Part shown: positions 45,022 through 53,277 of the stretch, in pieces
Numbering within the stretch: the first letter of the stretch is position 1
Layout: the number at the start of each line of letters is the position of its first letter
Origin: Modestobacter versicolor
GTDB lineage: Bacteria > Actinomycetota > Actinomycetes > Mycobacteriales > Geodermatophilaceae
NCBI RefSeq assembly: GCF_014195485.1
Contig: NZ_JACIBU010000001.1
Coordinates: forward strand, 248,001 to 312,000
Direction of reading: 5' to 3'
DNA: 64,000 bases
The notes under the pieces: generated by a model
What the model saw: the letters and a program-made list of their open reading frames with translations, nothing else
What the model was told of the DNA's origin: nothing
Database searches by the model: none
Position numbers and translations under genes: made by a program

Positions 45022-46638
45022 TCAGGGGCCGAACTGCGCGGGGTCGGTCATCACCTCGACCAGCGTCGGGTGGTCGGCCCGGCGGGACCGCTCCAGGCAC
45101 TCGCGGAGGTCGGCGAGGGTGTCCACCCGCTGGCCCGGCACGCCGAAGGCCGTGCTGATGTCGGCGATGTGCGGGCCGGCGATGTCGACGCCCGGGTAGT
45201 GCTGCCGCTCGACCGCCACCCCGCCGAAGCGGCGCAGCGCCGCCCCGACCGCGGCGTAGCTCTGGTTGTTCATGACCACGTAGGTCACAGGCAGACCGGT
45301 GCGGGCCGCCGACCACAGGGCGGGCATGCCGAACTGGAACACCCCGTCACCGAGCACCGCGGCGACCTGCCGGTCGGGCATGCCCATCGCGATGCCGAGC
45401 GCGGCGCCCATGCCCCAGCCCAGCGAGCCCGACGTGGAGACGAAGTAGTCGTCGCCGGTGTGCTGGTGGGCCTGCTGCTGCAGGATGCCGCCGGCGGTCG
45501 TCGCGTCGCCGACCAGCGCCGCGCCGCGCAGCGACCCGGTGACCACCTCGACGACGTCGGCCGGGTGCAGCGGCGCCCCGGCGGCCGTCCTCGGCCGGCG
45601 CTCCACCGGGGGAGCGGGCGGCACCTCCCGGGAGGTGCTGGCCGGGAGGGCCGCGGCGAGCGCCTGGAGGACCAGCCGCTGGTCACCGACGAGCGCGGCG
45701 TCGACGCCGTGGACCATCGCGATGTGCTTGGGATCGGTGTGGCTGTGCACCAGGGGCACGCCCGCGGGCAGCGGCGGGGCCTTGGCCGGCTCGAACTCGT
45801 TGAACACCCGGGCGCCGAGGAAGACCAGCAGGTCGGCCTGCTGGACGAGCGGGTGCCCGATCTCGTACTGGCCGCGGAAGTGCGGGTGGTCGGTGGGGAA
45901 GCCCGGCCGCTCGAACCCGCGCCGGTCCTCGTGCACCACCGGTGCGCCCAGCTGCTCGGCGAGCGCCACGAGGTCCTCGACCGCGCCGACCCGGGCCAGC
46001 TCGCTGCCCGCGACGAGCAGCGGCCGCTCGGCCGCGGCGATGAGCTCCGCCGCCCGCTGGACGGCGTCCGGGGAGGGCGCCGTCCGGGAGTCGAACCGGA
46101 AGCGGTCGACGGTCGGCGCCGAGACCGGTGCACCGCTCTCCAGCAGGTCCTGGGCCAGGGCGACCCAGACCGGGCCGGCGGGTTCGGTCACCGCCGTGCG
46201 GAAGGCCCGGTTCACGTCCTCCGGGATCGCCTCGGTGGTGAGCGACTGCCAGTCCGACTTCACGTACTGGTGGACGAGGTCGCGCATCCGCCGCCCGGTG
46301 GTGAAGCCCTCCCGGGCCTGGATCGAGCTCGCCTTGACCCCGTTGAGCACGACCACCGGCGAGTAGGCCAGCTGGGCGGCGTACAGGTGGCTCAGACCGT
46401 TGGTCAGCCCGACGTTCGCGTGCAGGTAGGCCACGCTCGGCGACCGGGTCACCCGCGCCAGGCCGTCGGCCATCGAGACCGCGACGCCCTCGTGGGTGGT
46501 GAGCACCAGCTCGACGTCCGTGCGGGTGACCAGCGCGTCGAGGACGGCGGCCTCGGTGCTCCCCGGGCAGGTGAACAGCTTGTCCGCCCCCCAGTCGCGG
46601 ATCACGTCGAGCAACGCCTCGGCGGCAGGTCGGGACAT
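45022..46638 (-). CDS. Benzoylformate-decarboxylase-like thiamine diphosphate enzyme
   Basis: A 538-residue ThDP enzyme with Pyr, middle and PP domains. The cofactor-activating Glu is in TTHEGVAVSMADG. The PP metal motif runs from GDGVFQFGMPALW to VVMNNQSY. Compared from memory with Pseudomonas putida benzoylformate decarboxylase, its active-site Ser26 (CPGSTEAA), His70 (YLHANVG) and His281 (FPTDHPHFRG) all seem kept. This favours decarboxylation of an aryl 2-oxo acid to an aldehyde over acetolactate synthesis. The ATG has CGAGGAG upstream. Last gene of the operon with transporter and aldehyde dehydrogenase. Confidence 0.88.
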   Translation of the reverse strand: MSRPAAEALLDVIRDWGADKLFTCPGSTEAAVLDALVTRTDVELVLTTHEGVAVSMADGLARVTRSPSVAYLHANVGLTNGLSHLYAAQLAYSPVVVLNGVKASSIQAREGFTTGRRMRDLVHQYVKSDWQSLTTEAIPEDVNRAFRTAVTEPAGPVWVALAQDLLESGAPVSAPTVDRFRFDSRTAPSPDAVQRAAELIAAAERPLLVAGSELARVGAVEDLVALAEQLGAPVVHEDRRGFERPGFPTDHPHFRGQYEIGHPLVQQADLLVFLGARVFNEFEPAKAPPLPAGVPLVHSHTDPKHIAMVHGVDAALVGDQRLVLQALAAALPASTSREVPPAPPVERRPRTAAGAPLHPADVVEVVTGSLRGAALVGDATTAGGILQQQAHQHTGDDYFVSTSGSLGWGMGAALGIAMGMPDRQVAAVLGDGVFQFGMPALWSAARTGLPVTYVVMNNQSYAAVGAALRRFGGVAVERQHYPGVDIAGPHIADISTAFGVPGQRVDTLADLRECLERSRRADHPTLVEVMTDPAQFGP

Positions 46639-46684
46639 GCGGGGGCTCCTCGGGTGGGGCGGTCCTGGCGGGCGGTCGCGGGGC

Positions 46685-47488
46685 TCAGTGGTGAGCGGTG
46701 ACCAGCTCCATCAGGTGCCGGCGCAGCTTCCCGAAGGTCTCGCTGGAGCGGGTGGACAGCTGGTTGCGGGGCCGGTCCAGGGGCACCTGGACGATCTCCT
46801 CGACCGTGCTCGGCGCACCGCTCAGCACGACGACCCGGTCGGCCAGGTAGACGGCCTCGTCGATGTCGTGGGTGACCAGGACGACGGTGATGTCCAGCTG
46901 GGCGCGGACCTCGAGGATGAGGTCCTCGAGGTCGAACCGGGTCTGCGCGTCGACCGAGGCGAACGGCTCGTCCATGAGCAGCATGTCGGGCTGGTGGGCC
47001 AGGGCGCGGGCGATCGCGACGCGCTGCTGCATGCCACCGGAGAGCTGCCACGGGTAGTTCTTGCCGACGTCGCCCAGGCCCACGGCGCGCAGCACCTCGG
47101 CGATGCGCTGCTCTCGCTGCTCCTTGCCCACGCCGGCGACCTTGAGCGGCACCGCGACGTTCCGGTTGATGGTGAGCCAGGGGAACAGCGACCGGCTGTA
47201 GTCCTGGAACACGACGCTGAGCCGGTCGGGCACGGACACCAGCGGCGTGCCCTCGAACCGCACGTCGCCCGAGGTGGGCCGGAGCAGGCCGCTGAGGCAG
47301 CGCAGCAGCGTCGTCTTGCCGGCGCCGCTGGGGCCGACCACGCAGACGAACTCGCCCTTGGCGACGTCGAAGGTGACGTCCTCGATGGCCAGGCGCTCGT
47401 CGGGCTTGCCGACGTTGTAGGCCTTGCGGAGGTTGCGGACCGACAGCACCGGCTCGTCGCCGATCACGGGCGGGGTGGAGGTGGGCAT
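46685..47488 (-). CDS. ABC transporter ATP-binding protein (nitrate/sulfonate/aromatic-acid type)
   Basis: A 267-residue ATPase of the NrtD/SsuB/TauB group. Walker A is GPSGAGKTTLLRC, the Q-loop region is SVVFQDYSRSLFPWLT, the signature is LSGGMQQRVAIARALA, Walker B is MLLMDEPFASVD, and the H-loop is VLVTHDIDEAVY. The ATG at 47486-47488 is used. A TTG at 47498-47500, 9 nt after AAGGG, is an equally credible start that would add four residues. Serves the two permeases upstream in the same operon. Confidence 0.94.
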   Translation of the reverse strand: MPTSTPPVIGDEPVLSVRNLRKAYNVGKPDERLAIEDVTFDVAKGEFVCVVGPSGAGKTTLLRCLSGLLRPTSGDVRFEGTPLVSVPDRLSVVFQDYSRSLFPWLTINRNVAVPLKVAGVGKEQREQRIAEVLRAVGLGDVGKNYPWQLSGGMQQRVAIARALAHQPDMLLMDEPFASVDAQTRFDLEDLILEVRAQLDITVVLVTHDIDEAVYLADRVVVLSGAPSTVEEIVQVPLDRPRNQLSTRSSETFGKLRRHLMELVTAHH

Positions 47489-47505
47489 GGGCTCGGACAA
47501 CGGGA

Positions 47506-48432
47506 TCAACCCTTCTGCTCGACGGCGCGGGCGCCGATGTACCAGGCCAGGACGACGCGCTCGACGGCGATGAACAGGAAGGTCAGCACGCTGCCGACCA
47601 GGGCCAGGACGATGATCCCGGTCCACATGGTGGTGATGGCGAAGCGCTGCTGGGCCTCGAGGATGAAGAAGCCGATGCCCTCGGTGGAGGCGATGAGCTC
47701 GCTGACCACCATCATGATCACGGCGATCTGCAGGCTGTGCCGCAGGCCGGCCATGATCTGCGGCATCGCCCCGGGCAGCACCACGGTGCGCACGGTGGTC
47801 AGCGAGGACATGTGCAGGACCTTGGCGGTGTCCAGCTTGATGGGGTCGATGCCGCGCATCCCGTCCAGCGTGTTCAGCATGGTCGGCCAGATGGCCGCGA
47901 GGACGACGATCGTGATCTTCATCGGCGACCCGATGCCCATGATCGCCACGATCGCGGGCAGCAGCGCCGCGGTGGGGATGACGTAGACGAAGTACAGCAC
48001 CGGGCTGACCGCGTGCCCCACCCGCTGGAACTTCCAGAGCAGGGCACCGATCCCGACGCCGAGGATGCCGGCGATCGTGTAGCCGATGGCGAAGTGCCGC
48101 AGGCTCGAGTACAGGTCGCTGCGGGCCTCCCCGACGATCCAGGTGTCGTACAGGCTCTGCACGATGTTCTGCAGCGGCGGGAAGAACGTCGACGTGCTGT
48201 CCGCCGACAGCACCCACCACAGCACCAGGACCAGCGCGAAGAACCACAACCGCCAGATGCCGGCCAGCTTCTGCAGCGGTTTGCGCGAGCGCCGCGCCGA
48301 CCGGGCGGCGAACTGCTGGGACGGGGTGGTGCCGGCCGCCACGACGGCGTCGGACGTCGACGGGACGTCCGCGGAGCCGGTGAGCCCCGCCGTCGTGCGG
48401 GTGGGGGCTTCGGAGCCCGTGGGCGTGGTCAT
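47506..48432 (-). CDS. ABC transporter permease 1 (BPD_transp_1, SsuC-like)
   Basis: A 308-residue inner-membrane permease. A polar 75-residue N-terminus precedes six spans. The EAA-type cytoplasmic loop is LTTVRTVVLPGAMPQIMAG, the ATPase contact. VLYFVYVIPTAALLPAIVAI and MVVSELIASTEGIGFFI are typical of nitrate/sulfonate/taurine-type permeases. The start ATG lies 1 nt after the stop of the other permease gene. The two permeases probably form a heterodimer, less common in this family than a homodimer. Confidence 0.92.
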   Translation of the reverse strand: MTTPTGSEAPTRTTAGLTGSADVPSTSDAVVAAGTTPSQQFAARSARRSRKPLQKLAGIWRLWFFALVLVLWWVLSADSTSTFFPPLQNIVQSLYDTWIVGEARSDLYSSLRHFAIGYTIAGILGVGIGALLWKFQRVGHAVSPVLYFVYVIPTAALLPAIVAIMGIGSPMKITIVVLAAIWPTMLNTLDGMRGIDPIKLDTAKVLHMSSLTTVRTVVLPGAMPQIMAGLRHSLQIAVIMMVVSELIASTEGIGFFILEAQQRFAITTMWTGIIVLALVGSVLTFLFIAVERVVLAWYIGARAVEQKG

Positions 48433-48433
48433 G

Positions 48434-49234
48434 TCAGGCCGCCTTCGACGCCACGTTGCGCTGGCTCTCGTGCCAGTGCAGGAGGCGCTGCTCGAGGTAG
48501 GCGAACGCACTGGTCACCAGCACCCCGGCGACGCCGGTGAGCAGGATGAACGCGTACGTCGCCGGGAGCCGGTCGGGGCCGGCGTTCACGGACGTCAGGA
48601 TGCTGAGGCCCAGGCCGCGTGCGCCGCCGATGAGCTCCGCGATGATGGTGAGGATCAGGCCGACCGCCGCCGCCACGCGCACGCCGGTCGCGATGAACGG
48701 GGCGGCGCTGGGCAGCGTGACGGTGGTGAACTTCCGCAGGCCGCGCAGCCGCAGGACGGCGGCGGTGTCCCGCACGACCGGGTCCACCGCGCGGACGCCG
48801 TAGATGGTCTGGATCGTCAGCGGCCAGAAGACGCCGAAGGCGACCAGGAAGACCTTCATCTCCAGGGTGGCGCCCCACACGACGATGGCCAGCGGCAGGA
48901 TCGCGATGACCGGCACCGTCTTGAGGAACTCGACGACCGGGATGACGCTGAGGTAGGCGAAGCGGTTCAGCCCGAGCAGCGTGCCGACCACGATGGCCAG
49001 GGACCCGCCGATCAGCACCCCCAGCCCCCAGCCGCGGACGGTCTCCCAGACCGCCTCCCACAGGTCGGGGCGGGTCAACTGGCGGCCGAGCTCGGCCATG
49101 GTGTCGGTCATGCTGGGGAAGGACGAGGCGTCCAGCACGCCCGCGACGCTGAGGTACTGCCAGCCCGCGAGCACCGCTGCGATCACCCCGACCCGGGCGA
49201 GCAGGCGGAACCAGCCGGTGTCGACGACCTTCAC
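48434..49234 (-). CDS. ABC transporter permease 2 (BPD_transp_1, SsuC-like)
   Basis: A 266-residue permease with six spans and almost no N-terminal extension. Its EAA loop is LRKFTTVTLPSAAPFIATG. VIPVVEFLKTVPVIAILPLA and IAELIGGARGLGLSI match the same family as permease 1. The GTG at 49232-49234 has CGGAGGTCGACC upstream. It follows the aldehyde dehydrogenase gene by 94 bp without a hairpin, so it should share its transcript. Confidence 0.92.
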   Translation of the reverse strand: MKVVDTGWFRLLARVGVIAAVLAGWQYLSVAGVLDASSFPSMTDTMAELGRQLTRPDLWEAVWETVRGWGLGVLIGGSLAIVVGTLLGLNRFAYLSVIPVVEFLKTVPVIAILPLAIVVWGATLEMKVFLVAFGVFWPLTIQTIYGVRAVDPVVRDTAAVLRLRGLRKFTTVTLPSAAPFIATGVRVAAAVGLILTIIAELIGGARGLGLSILTSVNAGPDRLPATYAFILLTGVAGVLVTSAFAYLEQRLLHWHESQRNVASKAA

Positions 49235-49328
49235 GGTCGACCTCCGGGGACGTCCAGGGAGCCGTGCACGCGCATCCGGACTCCGTCCTCTCTGTGGTCG
49301 GGGTGGTCGGGGCTGGTCGGCGGTCGGC

Positions 49329-50846
49329 TCACCGGTTCGGGCCGGGGAACCCCGAGACGTCGACGTGGTCGGCGATGGTCTGCAGCTCGGTGCAGGCCTC
49401 CAGCGCGGTGATGCCGTGGCCGCGCCCGATGCCGCTGCCCTTGAAGCCGCCGAAGGGCATGGACACGTCCGAGGCGCCGATGCGGTGGACGTTGAGGAAG
49501 ACGCTGCCGCACTCCAGCCGGCGGGCGACCCGCAGCGCGTGCTCCCGGTCCTGGCTCCACACCGAGGCGGCGAGCCCGAACTCGCTGTCGTTGGCCAGCG
49601 CGACGGCCTCGTCGTCGGTGTCGAAGGGGAGCACCGGGACCACCGGGCCGAACTGCTCGCAGGTGACCAGCTCGGCGCCGGGCTCGACGTCGGTGACCAC
49701 GGTGGGCTGCAGGAAGTACCCGTCGTCCCAGGTGTCCGGGTCGAGCCGGCGCCCGAGGGTGGTCACCGTCGCGCCGGCGGCGCGGGTGCGCTCGAGCAGG
49801 CCCTTGACCCGCTCGAACTGCGGGCGGTTGTTGACCGGCCCCATGGTGCTGCGGGGGTCCAGGCCGTCGCCGACCACCAGCCGGTCGACGGCGGCGGTGT
49901 AGCGCTCGACGAACTCGTCGTGGTGCGACCGGTGGACGTAGATCCGCTTGACGTTGAAGCAGATCTGGCCGCTGGCGGTGAAGACGCTCTGCACCAGCTC
50001 GTCGACGAGCCGGTCGTCGACCACCGCGCTCTCCAGCACGATGGCCGGGTCGTTGCCGCCGAGCTCGAGGCTGATGTTCTTGAGGTTGCCGGCCGCCGCG
50101 CGCATGACCTGCTGGCCGGTGGCGGTGCTGCCGGTGAAGAAGACCTTGCGGATGCCGTGGTGGGCGGCGATCGCCGCACCGGCCTCGCCACCACCGGGCA
50201 CCACGCCGACCACGCCCTCGGGCAGGGCGTCGGCGAGGACCCGGAGCACCGCGCTCAGCGTGAGCGGGGCCAGCTCGGAGGGCTTGACCACGACGGTGTT
50301 GCCGGCCAGCAGGGCCGGGGCGATCCCGAGGAAGGCCAGGTAGACCGGGCTGTTCCACGGGACGATCACGCCGGTGACGCCCATCGGGCGGCGGCCGGAC
50401 CAGATCGTGCCGCGGGCGTCGGAGCGGAACACCTCGTCCTCGGCCAGCCGGTCGGCCAGCCCGGTGTAGTACCCGAGGATGTGCGCCGCGCCGCCGACGT
50501 CCACCCGGGACTCCCACAGGACCTTGCCCTGCTCGCGGGTGAGCAGTTCGGCGAGCGGGCCGGCGGCGGCGGTGATCGCGGCGGCCGCGTCGCCGAGCCG
50601 GGCGGCGCGCTCGTGCGGGCTCAGCTGCGACCAGGCCGGGAAGGCGGCGGCTGCGGCCGCCACGGCCTGGTCGACGTGCTCGGCGGTGCCCAGGGCCACC
50701 CGGCCGATGACCTCGGAGAGCCGGGCGGGGTTGACGACGGGCTGGAAGTCGGAGGCGAGCCGCTGCCCGGCGACCAGGACGGCCGCCTCGTGCGGTACGG
50801 CGTCGTCCGGTGCGGTCAGGACGGTGCCGGCGGGCGTCTGCTCCAT
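49329..50846 (-). CDS. NAD(P)-dependent aldehyde dehydrogenase
   Basis: A 505-residue aldehyde dehydrogenase. The cofactor loop is FFTGSTATGQQVMRAAAGN, the general-base Glu is in LELGGNDPAIVLE, and the catalytic Cys is in SGQICFNVKRIYVH. MPFGGFKGSGIGRGHG near the end is standard. Located in one operon with a benzoylformate-decarboxylase-like enzyme, it should oxidise the aldehyde product, as in the mandelate pathway (MdlC/MdlD). The ATG at 50844-50846 is used; a purine-rich stretch precedes it. Substrate is inferred from context. Confidence 0.93.
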   Translation of the reverse strand: MEQTPAGTVLTAPDDAVPHEAAVLVAGQRLASDFQPVVNPARLSEVIGRVALGTAEHVDQAVAAAAAAFPAWSQLSPHERAARLGDAAAAITAAAGPLAELLTREQGKVLWESRVDVGGAAHILGYYTGLADRLAEDEVFRSDARGTIWSGRRPMGVTGVIVPWNSPVYLAFLGIAPALLAGNTVVVKPSELAPLTLSAVLRVLADALPEGVVGVVPGGGEAGAAIAAHHGIRKVFFTGSTATGQQVMRAAAGNLKNISLELGGNDPAIVLESAVVDDRLVDELVQSVFTASGQICFNVKRIYVHRSHHDEFVERYTAAVDRLVVGDGLDPRSTMGPVNNRPQFERVKGLLERTRAAGATVTTLGRRLDPDTWDDGYFLQPTVVTDVEPGAELVTCEQFGPVVPVLPFDTDDEAVALANDSEFGLAASVWSQDREHALRVARRLECGSVFLNVHRIGASDVSMPFGGFKGSGIGRGHGITALEACTELQTIADHVDVSGFPGPNR

Positions 50847-50910
50847 GGTGGGGGTCCCTGTGCTCTCGACGGGCGGGGTGCTGCGGGGTTCACGCGGTGG
50901 TGGGCGGTGC

Positions 50911-50942
50911 GGTGGGGCGGGCCCTGGAAGACCCGCCCCACC
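50911..50942 (-). terminator. Hairpin between binding-protein and aldehyde dehydrogenase genes
   Basis: An 11-bp perfect stem (50911-50921 with 50932-50942) with a 10-nt loop, 17 nt after the binding-protein stop. Likely an intra-operon attenuator that keeps the binding protein abundant. Confidence 0.7.
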
Positions 50943-50959
50943 TCACCGGTGGGTGCCGG

Positions 50960-51931
50960 TCAGGGCTTCCAGACCAGGTCCGCCGGGTCGACGGTGCTGT
51001 CGATGGAGCCCTGCTCCTCCATGAGGTCCTGGATCTCGCCGATGGACTCCAGGTTGATCTCCGGGTCGAAGTTCGACGGGAGGATCTGCGCCTGGGCCTG
51101 CTCCTCGGTCAGCTCCAGGTTCTCCACGAGCGTGGCCTTCGCCTCGTCCTCGTGGTCCTTCGTGTAGAGGATCGCCTCCTCCATGGCGGCCGCGAAGCCC
51201 TCGGCGACCTCGGCGTTCTCCTCCAGGTAGGAGGCGGTGGCGGCGTAGCAGTAGATGGTCCCGCCGGGGAACAGGTCCGAGCTGGGGTTGGCCAGCGTCA
51301 CGGCGCCGGCCTCGACGGCCTGCTCGACGTACGGCGAGGTGATCACCGCGGCGTCGACCCGGCCGTCGGCGAGCGCCTGGGGCATCTGCGGGAACGGCAG
51401 GGCGACGTACTCGGTGCCGGTCGCACCGGCGTCCTCGATGAGCTTCTTCGCACCGATGAGGTTGATGCTGGCGAGCTGGACGACGGCCACGCTCTTGCCC
51501 TCGAGGTCGTCGAGGGAGTCGATGCCGCTGTCCTTCGCCGCGACCAGGGCGCTGGAGTCGCGGTCCGGGCTGACCTGCCCGTCGATCGCGGACACGCACT
51601 TGATCGCGGTGCCCTCGCGGTTGGCGTTGATCAGCACCGGCGTGGTGACGAAGCCGAACTGGGCCTGGTCGGCGACGAGCGAGGCGACGACCGGGATCGG
51701 CGAGGCGGCCCGCTCGAGGTTCACCTTGATGCCGCGCTCCTCGAACATGCCCTTCTCCATCGCCAGGAACAGCACGGCGTTGGGGCTGAACGGGACGATG
51801 TTGACGGTGACCTCGGTCAGCTCGCCGTCGCTGCCACCCCCGGACGCCGTGGAGTCGCCGTCGTCGCTGCCGCAAGCGGCAGCCATGGCCACGACCGCGG
51901 CCAGCGCGGTGACCTTCAGACCTGTACGCAC
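50960..51931 (-). CDS. NMT1/SsuA-type ABC substrate-binding lipoprotein
   Basis: A 323-residue lipoprotein. The signal peptide ends in the lipobox AMAAACGSDDG (Cys near residue 20). The mature part is a type 2 periplasmic-binding fold of the NMT1/THI5-like family: TVNIVPFSPNAVLFLAMEKG, then MFEERGIKVNLERAASPIPV, then VALPFPQMPQALADGRVDA. Family ligands include nitrate, sulfonates, pyrimidines and aromatic acids such as phthalate; the last fits the enzymes here. The GTG has GGAGG 5 nt upstream. First gene of the minus-strand operon. Confidence 0.92.
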   Translation of the reverse strand: MRTGLKVTALAAVVAMAAACGSDDGDSTASGGGSDGELTEVTVNIVPFSPNAVLFLAMEKGMFEERGIKVNLERAASPIPVVASLVADQAQFGFVTTPVLINANREGTAIKCVSAIDGQVSPDRDSSALVAAKDSGIDSLDDLEGKSVAVVQLASINLIGAKKLIEDAGATGTEYVALPFPQMPQALADGRVDAAVITSPYVEQAVEAGAVTLANPSSDLFPGGTIYCYAATASYLEENAEVAEGFAAAMEEAILYTKDHEDEAKATLVENLELTEEQAQAQILPSNFDPEINLESIGEIQDLMEEQGSIDSTVDPADLVWKP

Positions 51932-52079
51932 TCAGTCCTCCGTTGGGTGTCGTGCGGACGCCGTGGGCTGCGGCCAGAGGTTCCGGGACTGCTGCCACGG
52001 ACAGCTCGTCGATGAGCTCCCGCGTGGTGACGCGCCGAGCGAGACGCAGCTCACACACTATGGCGCAGATTTCGCCCGT

Positions 52080-52095
52080 GTCCACGCATGTGGAC
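52080..52095. promoter_or_regulatory. Perfect palindrome GTCCAC-N4-GTGGAC upstream of the binding-protein gene
   Basis: 16-bp dyad located 149 nt before the binding-protein start and 68 bp from the end of the second IclR gene. It lies in the only AT-richer stretch of this intergenic region. A candidate operator for the operon. Confidence 0.45.
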
Positions 52096-52148
52096 GAATC
52101 GACGATAGAATTCCGCAGAGAAGAACGATGAGGCCTGAAGATGGCGGA

Positions 52149-52976
52149 TCAGGCCGGGACGCGGAGGCGCTCCTCGATCACCGCCGCCCCGCGCAGCACC
52201 GCCGGCGCCAGGGCGGCGATCCCTTCCCGGCTGCTCACCCGGCTGGTCGGGGCGACCACGCCGAGCCCGGCCAGCGGCTGCCCCACGGTGTCCCGCAGGG
52301 CCACGGCGACGGCGCAGATGCCGTCGGTGCTCTCCTCCCAGTTCAGCGCGTAGCCCCGGACGCGGATGTCGGCCAGCTCCTCGTGCAGCAGCCCGAAGTC
52401 GGTGATGGCTGCGGCGGTGGCCCCGGAGGGCAGGTCCCCGCCCGGGTAGCGGCGGCCCAGCTCCGCCTCGGAGAGGCTGGCCAGGATCGCCTTGCCCACG
52501 GCCGAGGCGTGCGCCGGCCGGACCACCCCGGTCCGGTTGCCGACGCGCACCGAGCGCTGGCTCTCCGCGCAGTCGAGGAACCGCACGGTCGTGCCCTCGA
52601 GCACCGCGAGGCTGACGGTCTCCTCGGTCTCCGCGCGGATCTGCTCCAGCACCGGCCGGGCGACCTGGCGGATGTCGATCCGGCTCACGGCGGCCAGCGC
52701 GATCTCGTAGAGCGCGGGCCCCGAGCGGTAGGCGCCGTTGGGGCGGTCCTGCAGCACGAAGCCCCGGCGGCGGAGCGCGGTGAGCAGCCGGTGCGCGGTC
52801 GAGCGCGCCACCCCCAGCAGCTCGGCGGCCTCGGCGACGCGGAGCACCTGGTGCTCGCCGATGAGCTGGAGGAGGAGCAGGGCCCGGTCCACGGACGTGC
52901 CGGCCGGCTCGGCAGGGGACGTCCCGTCGTCCGCGGCGGTCGACGGCGGGGTGGTCGGTGAGGAGTAATTCTGCAC
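52149..52976 (-). CDS. IclR-family transcriptional regulator 2
   Basis: A 275-residue IclR regulator. The winged helix is SVDRALLLLQLIGEHQVLRV then AAELLGVARSTAHRLLTAL. The effector domain from about residue 95 has VSLAVLEGTTVRFLDCAESQ, then VRPAHASAVGKAILASLSEA. The GTG at 52974-52976 is used because TACCAT lies 6 nt upstream. It stands between the transporter/decarboxylase operon and the amidohydrolase/hydroxylase genes, so it probably controls both. Confidence 0.93.
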   Translation of the reverse strand: MQNYSSPTTPPSTAADDGTSPAEPAGTSVDRALLLLQLIGEHQVLRVAEAAELLGVARSTAHRLLTALRRRGFVLQDRPNGAYRSGPALYEIALAAVSRIDIRQVARPVLEQIRAETEETVSLAVLEGTTVRFLDCAESQRSVRVGNRTGVVRPAHASAVGKAILASLSEAELGRRYPGGDLPSGATAAAITDFGLLHEELADIRVRGYALNWEESTDGICAVAVALRDTVGQPLAGLGVVAPTSRVSSREGIAALAPAVLRGAAVIEERLRVPA

Positions 52977-52982
52977 CGCGAA

Positions 52983-52988
52983 ATGGTA
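52983..52988 (-). promoter_or_regulatory. Leaderless -10 of IclR regulator 2
   Basis: Minus-strand TACCAT ends 6 nt before the GTG at 52976. Confidence 0.6.
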
Positions 52989-53083
52989 GGCCGTTCGACG
53001 TCCGAGCGGTGGCCGTGGCGGCTGACTCCTGTAGCGCCGGGCGGACGATCTGCGCCGATCATTCCGTGGTGCGAAACGAACAG

Positions 53084-53113
53084 GTGACCCGGACCGGTCG
53101 GCTGTTGTAGCGT
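53084..53113 (+). promoter_or_regulatory. Candidate promoter of the amidohydrolase-hydroxylase genes
   Basis: GTGACC (53084-53089), 18-nt spacer, TAGCGT (53108-53113). Confidence 0.45.
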
Positions 53114-53277
53114 GCGGAACGTCCGCGTCGGTGAGCTGGATCACGTGCCCAGGTCGGGCTGACGTGCCACCGGGCGCGGGCCCGGCTCGTGTCGAGCGGC
53201 TCGCCCCTGGGTGCGCTCGGCCACCGGTGCCGGACGTGGAGCGCCACCCGCCCGTCTCTCCCCGAGGAGCAACCCGT

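Larger units (their letters stand above)
52977..53277. other. 301-bp divergent promoter region between IclR 2 and the amidohydrolase gene
   Basis: Contains the leaderless IclR promoter on the minus strand and, on the plus strand, a promoter at 53084-53113 followed by a leader of about 160 nt. No gene seen. The AT-richer segment 53057-53082 overlaps the -35 and is the likeliest regulator site. Confidence 0.55.

Noticed and set aside
52062-53056. GGCGCAGAT (52062-52070) and its complement (53048-53056) as a shared IclR 2 site
   Set aside because: A 9-mer match between two regions of this size is likely by chance and neither copy is a dyad.
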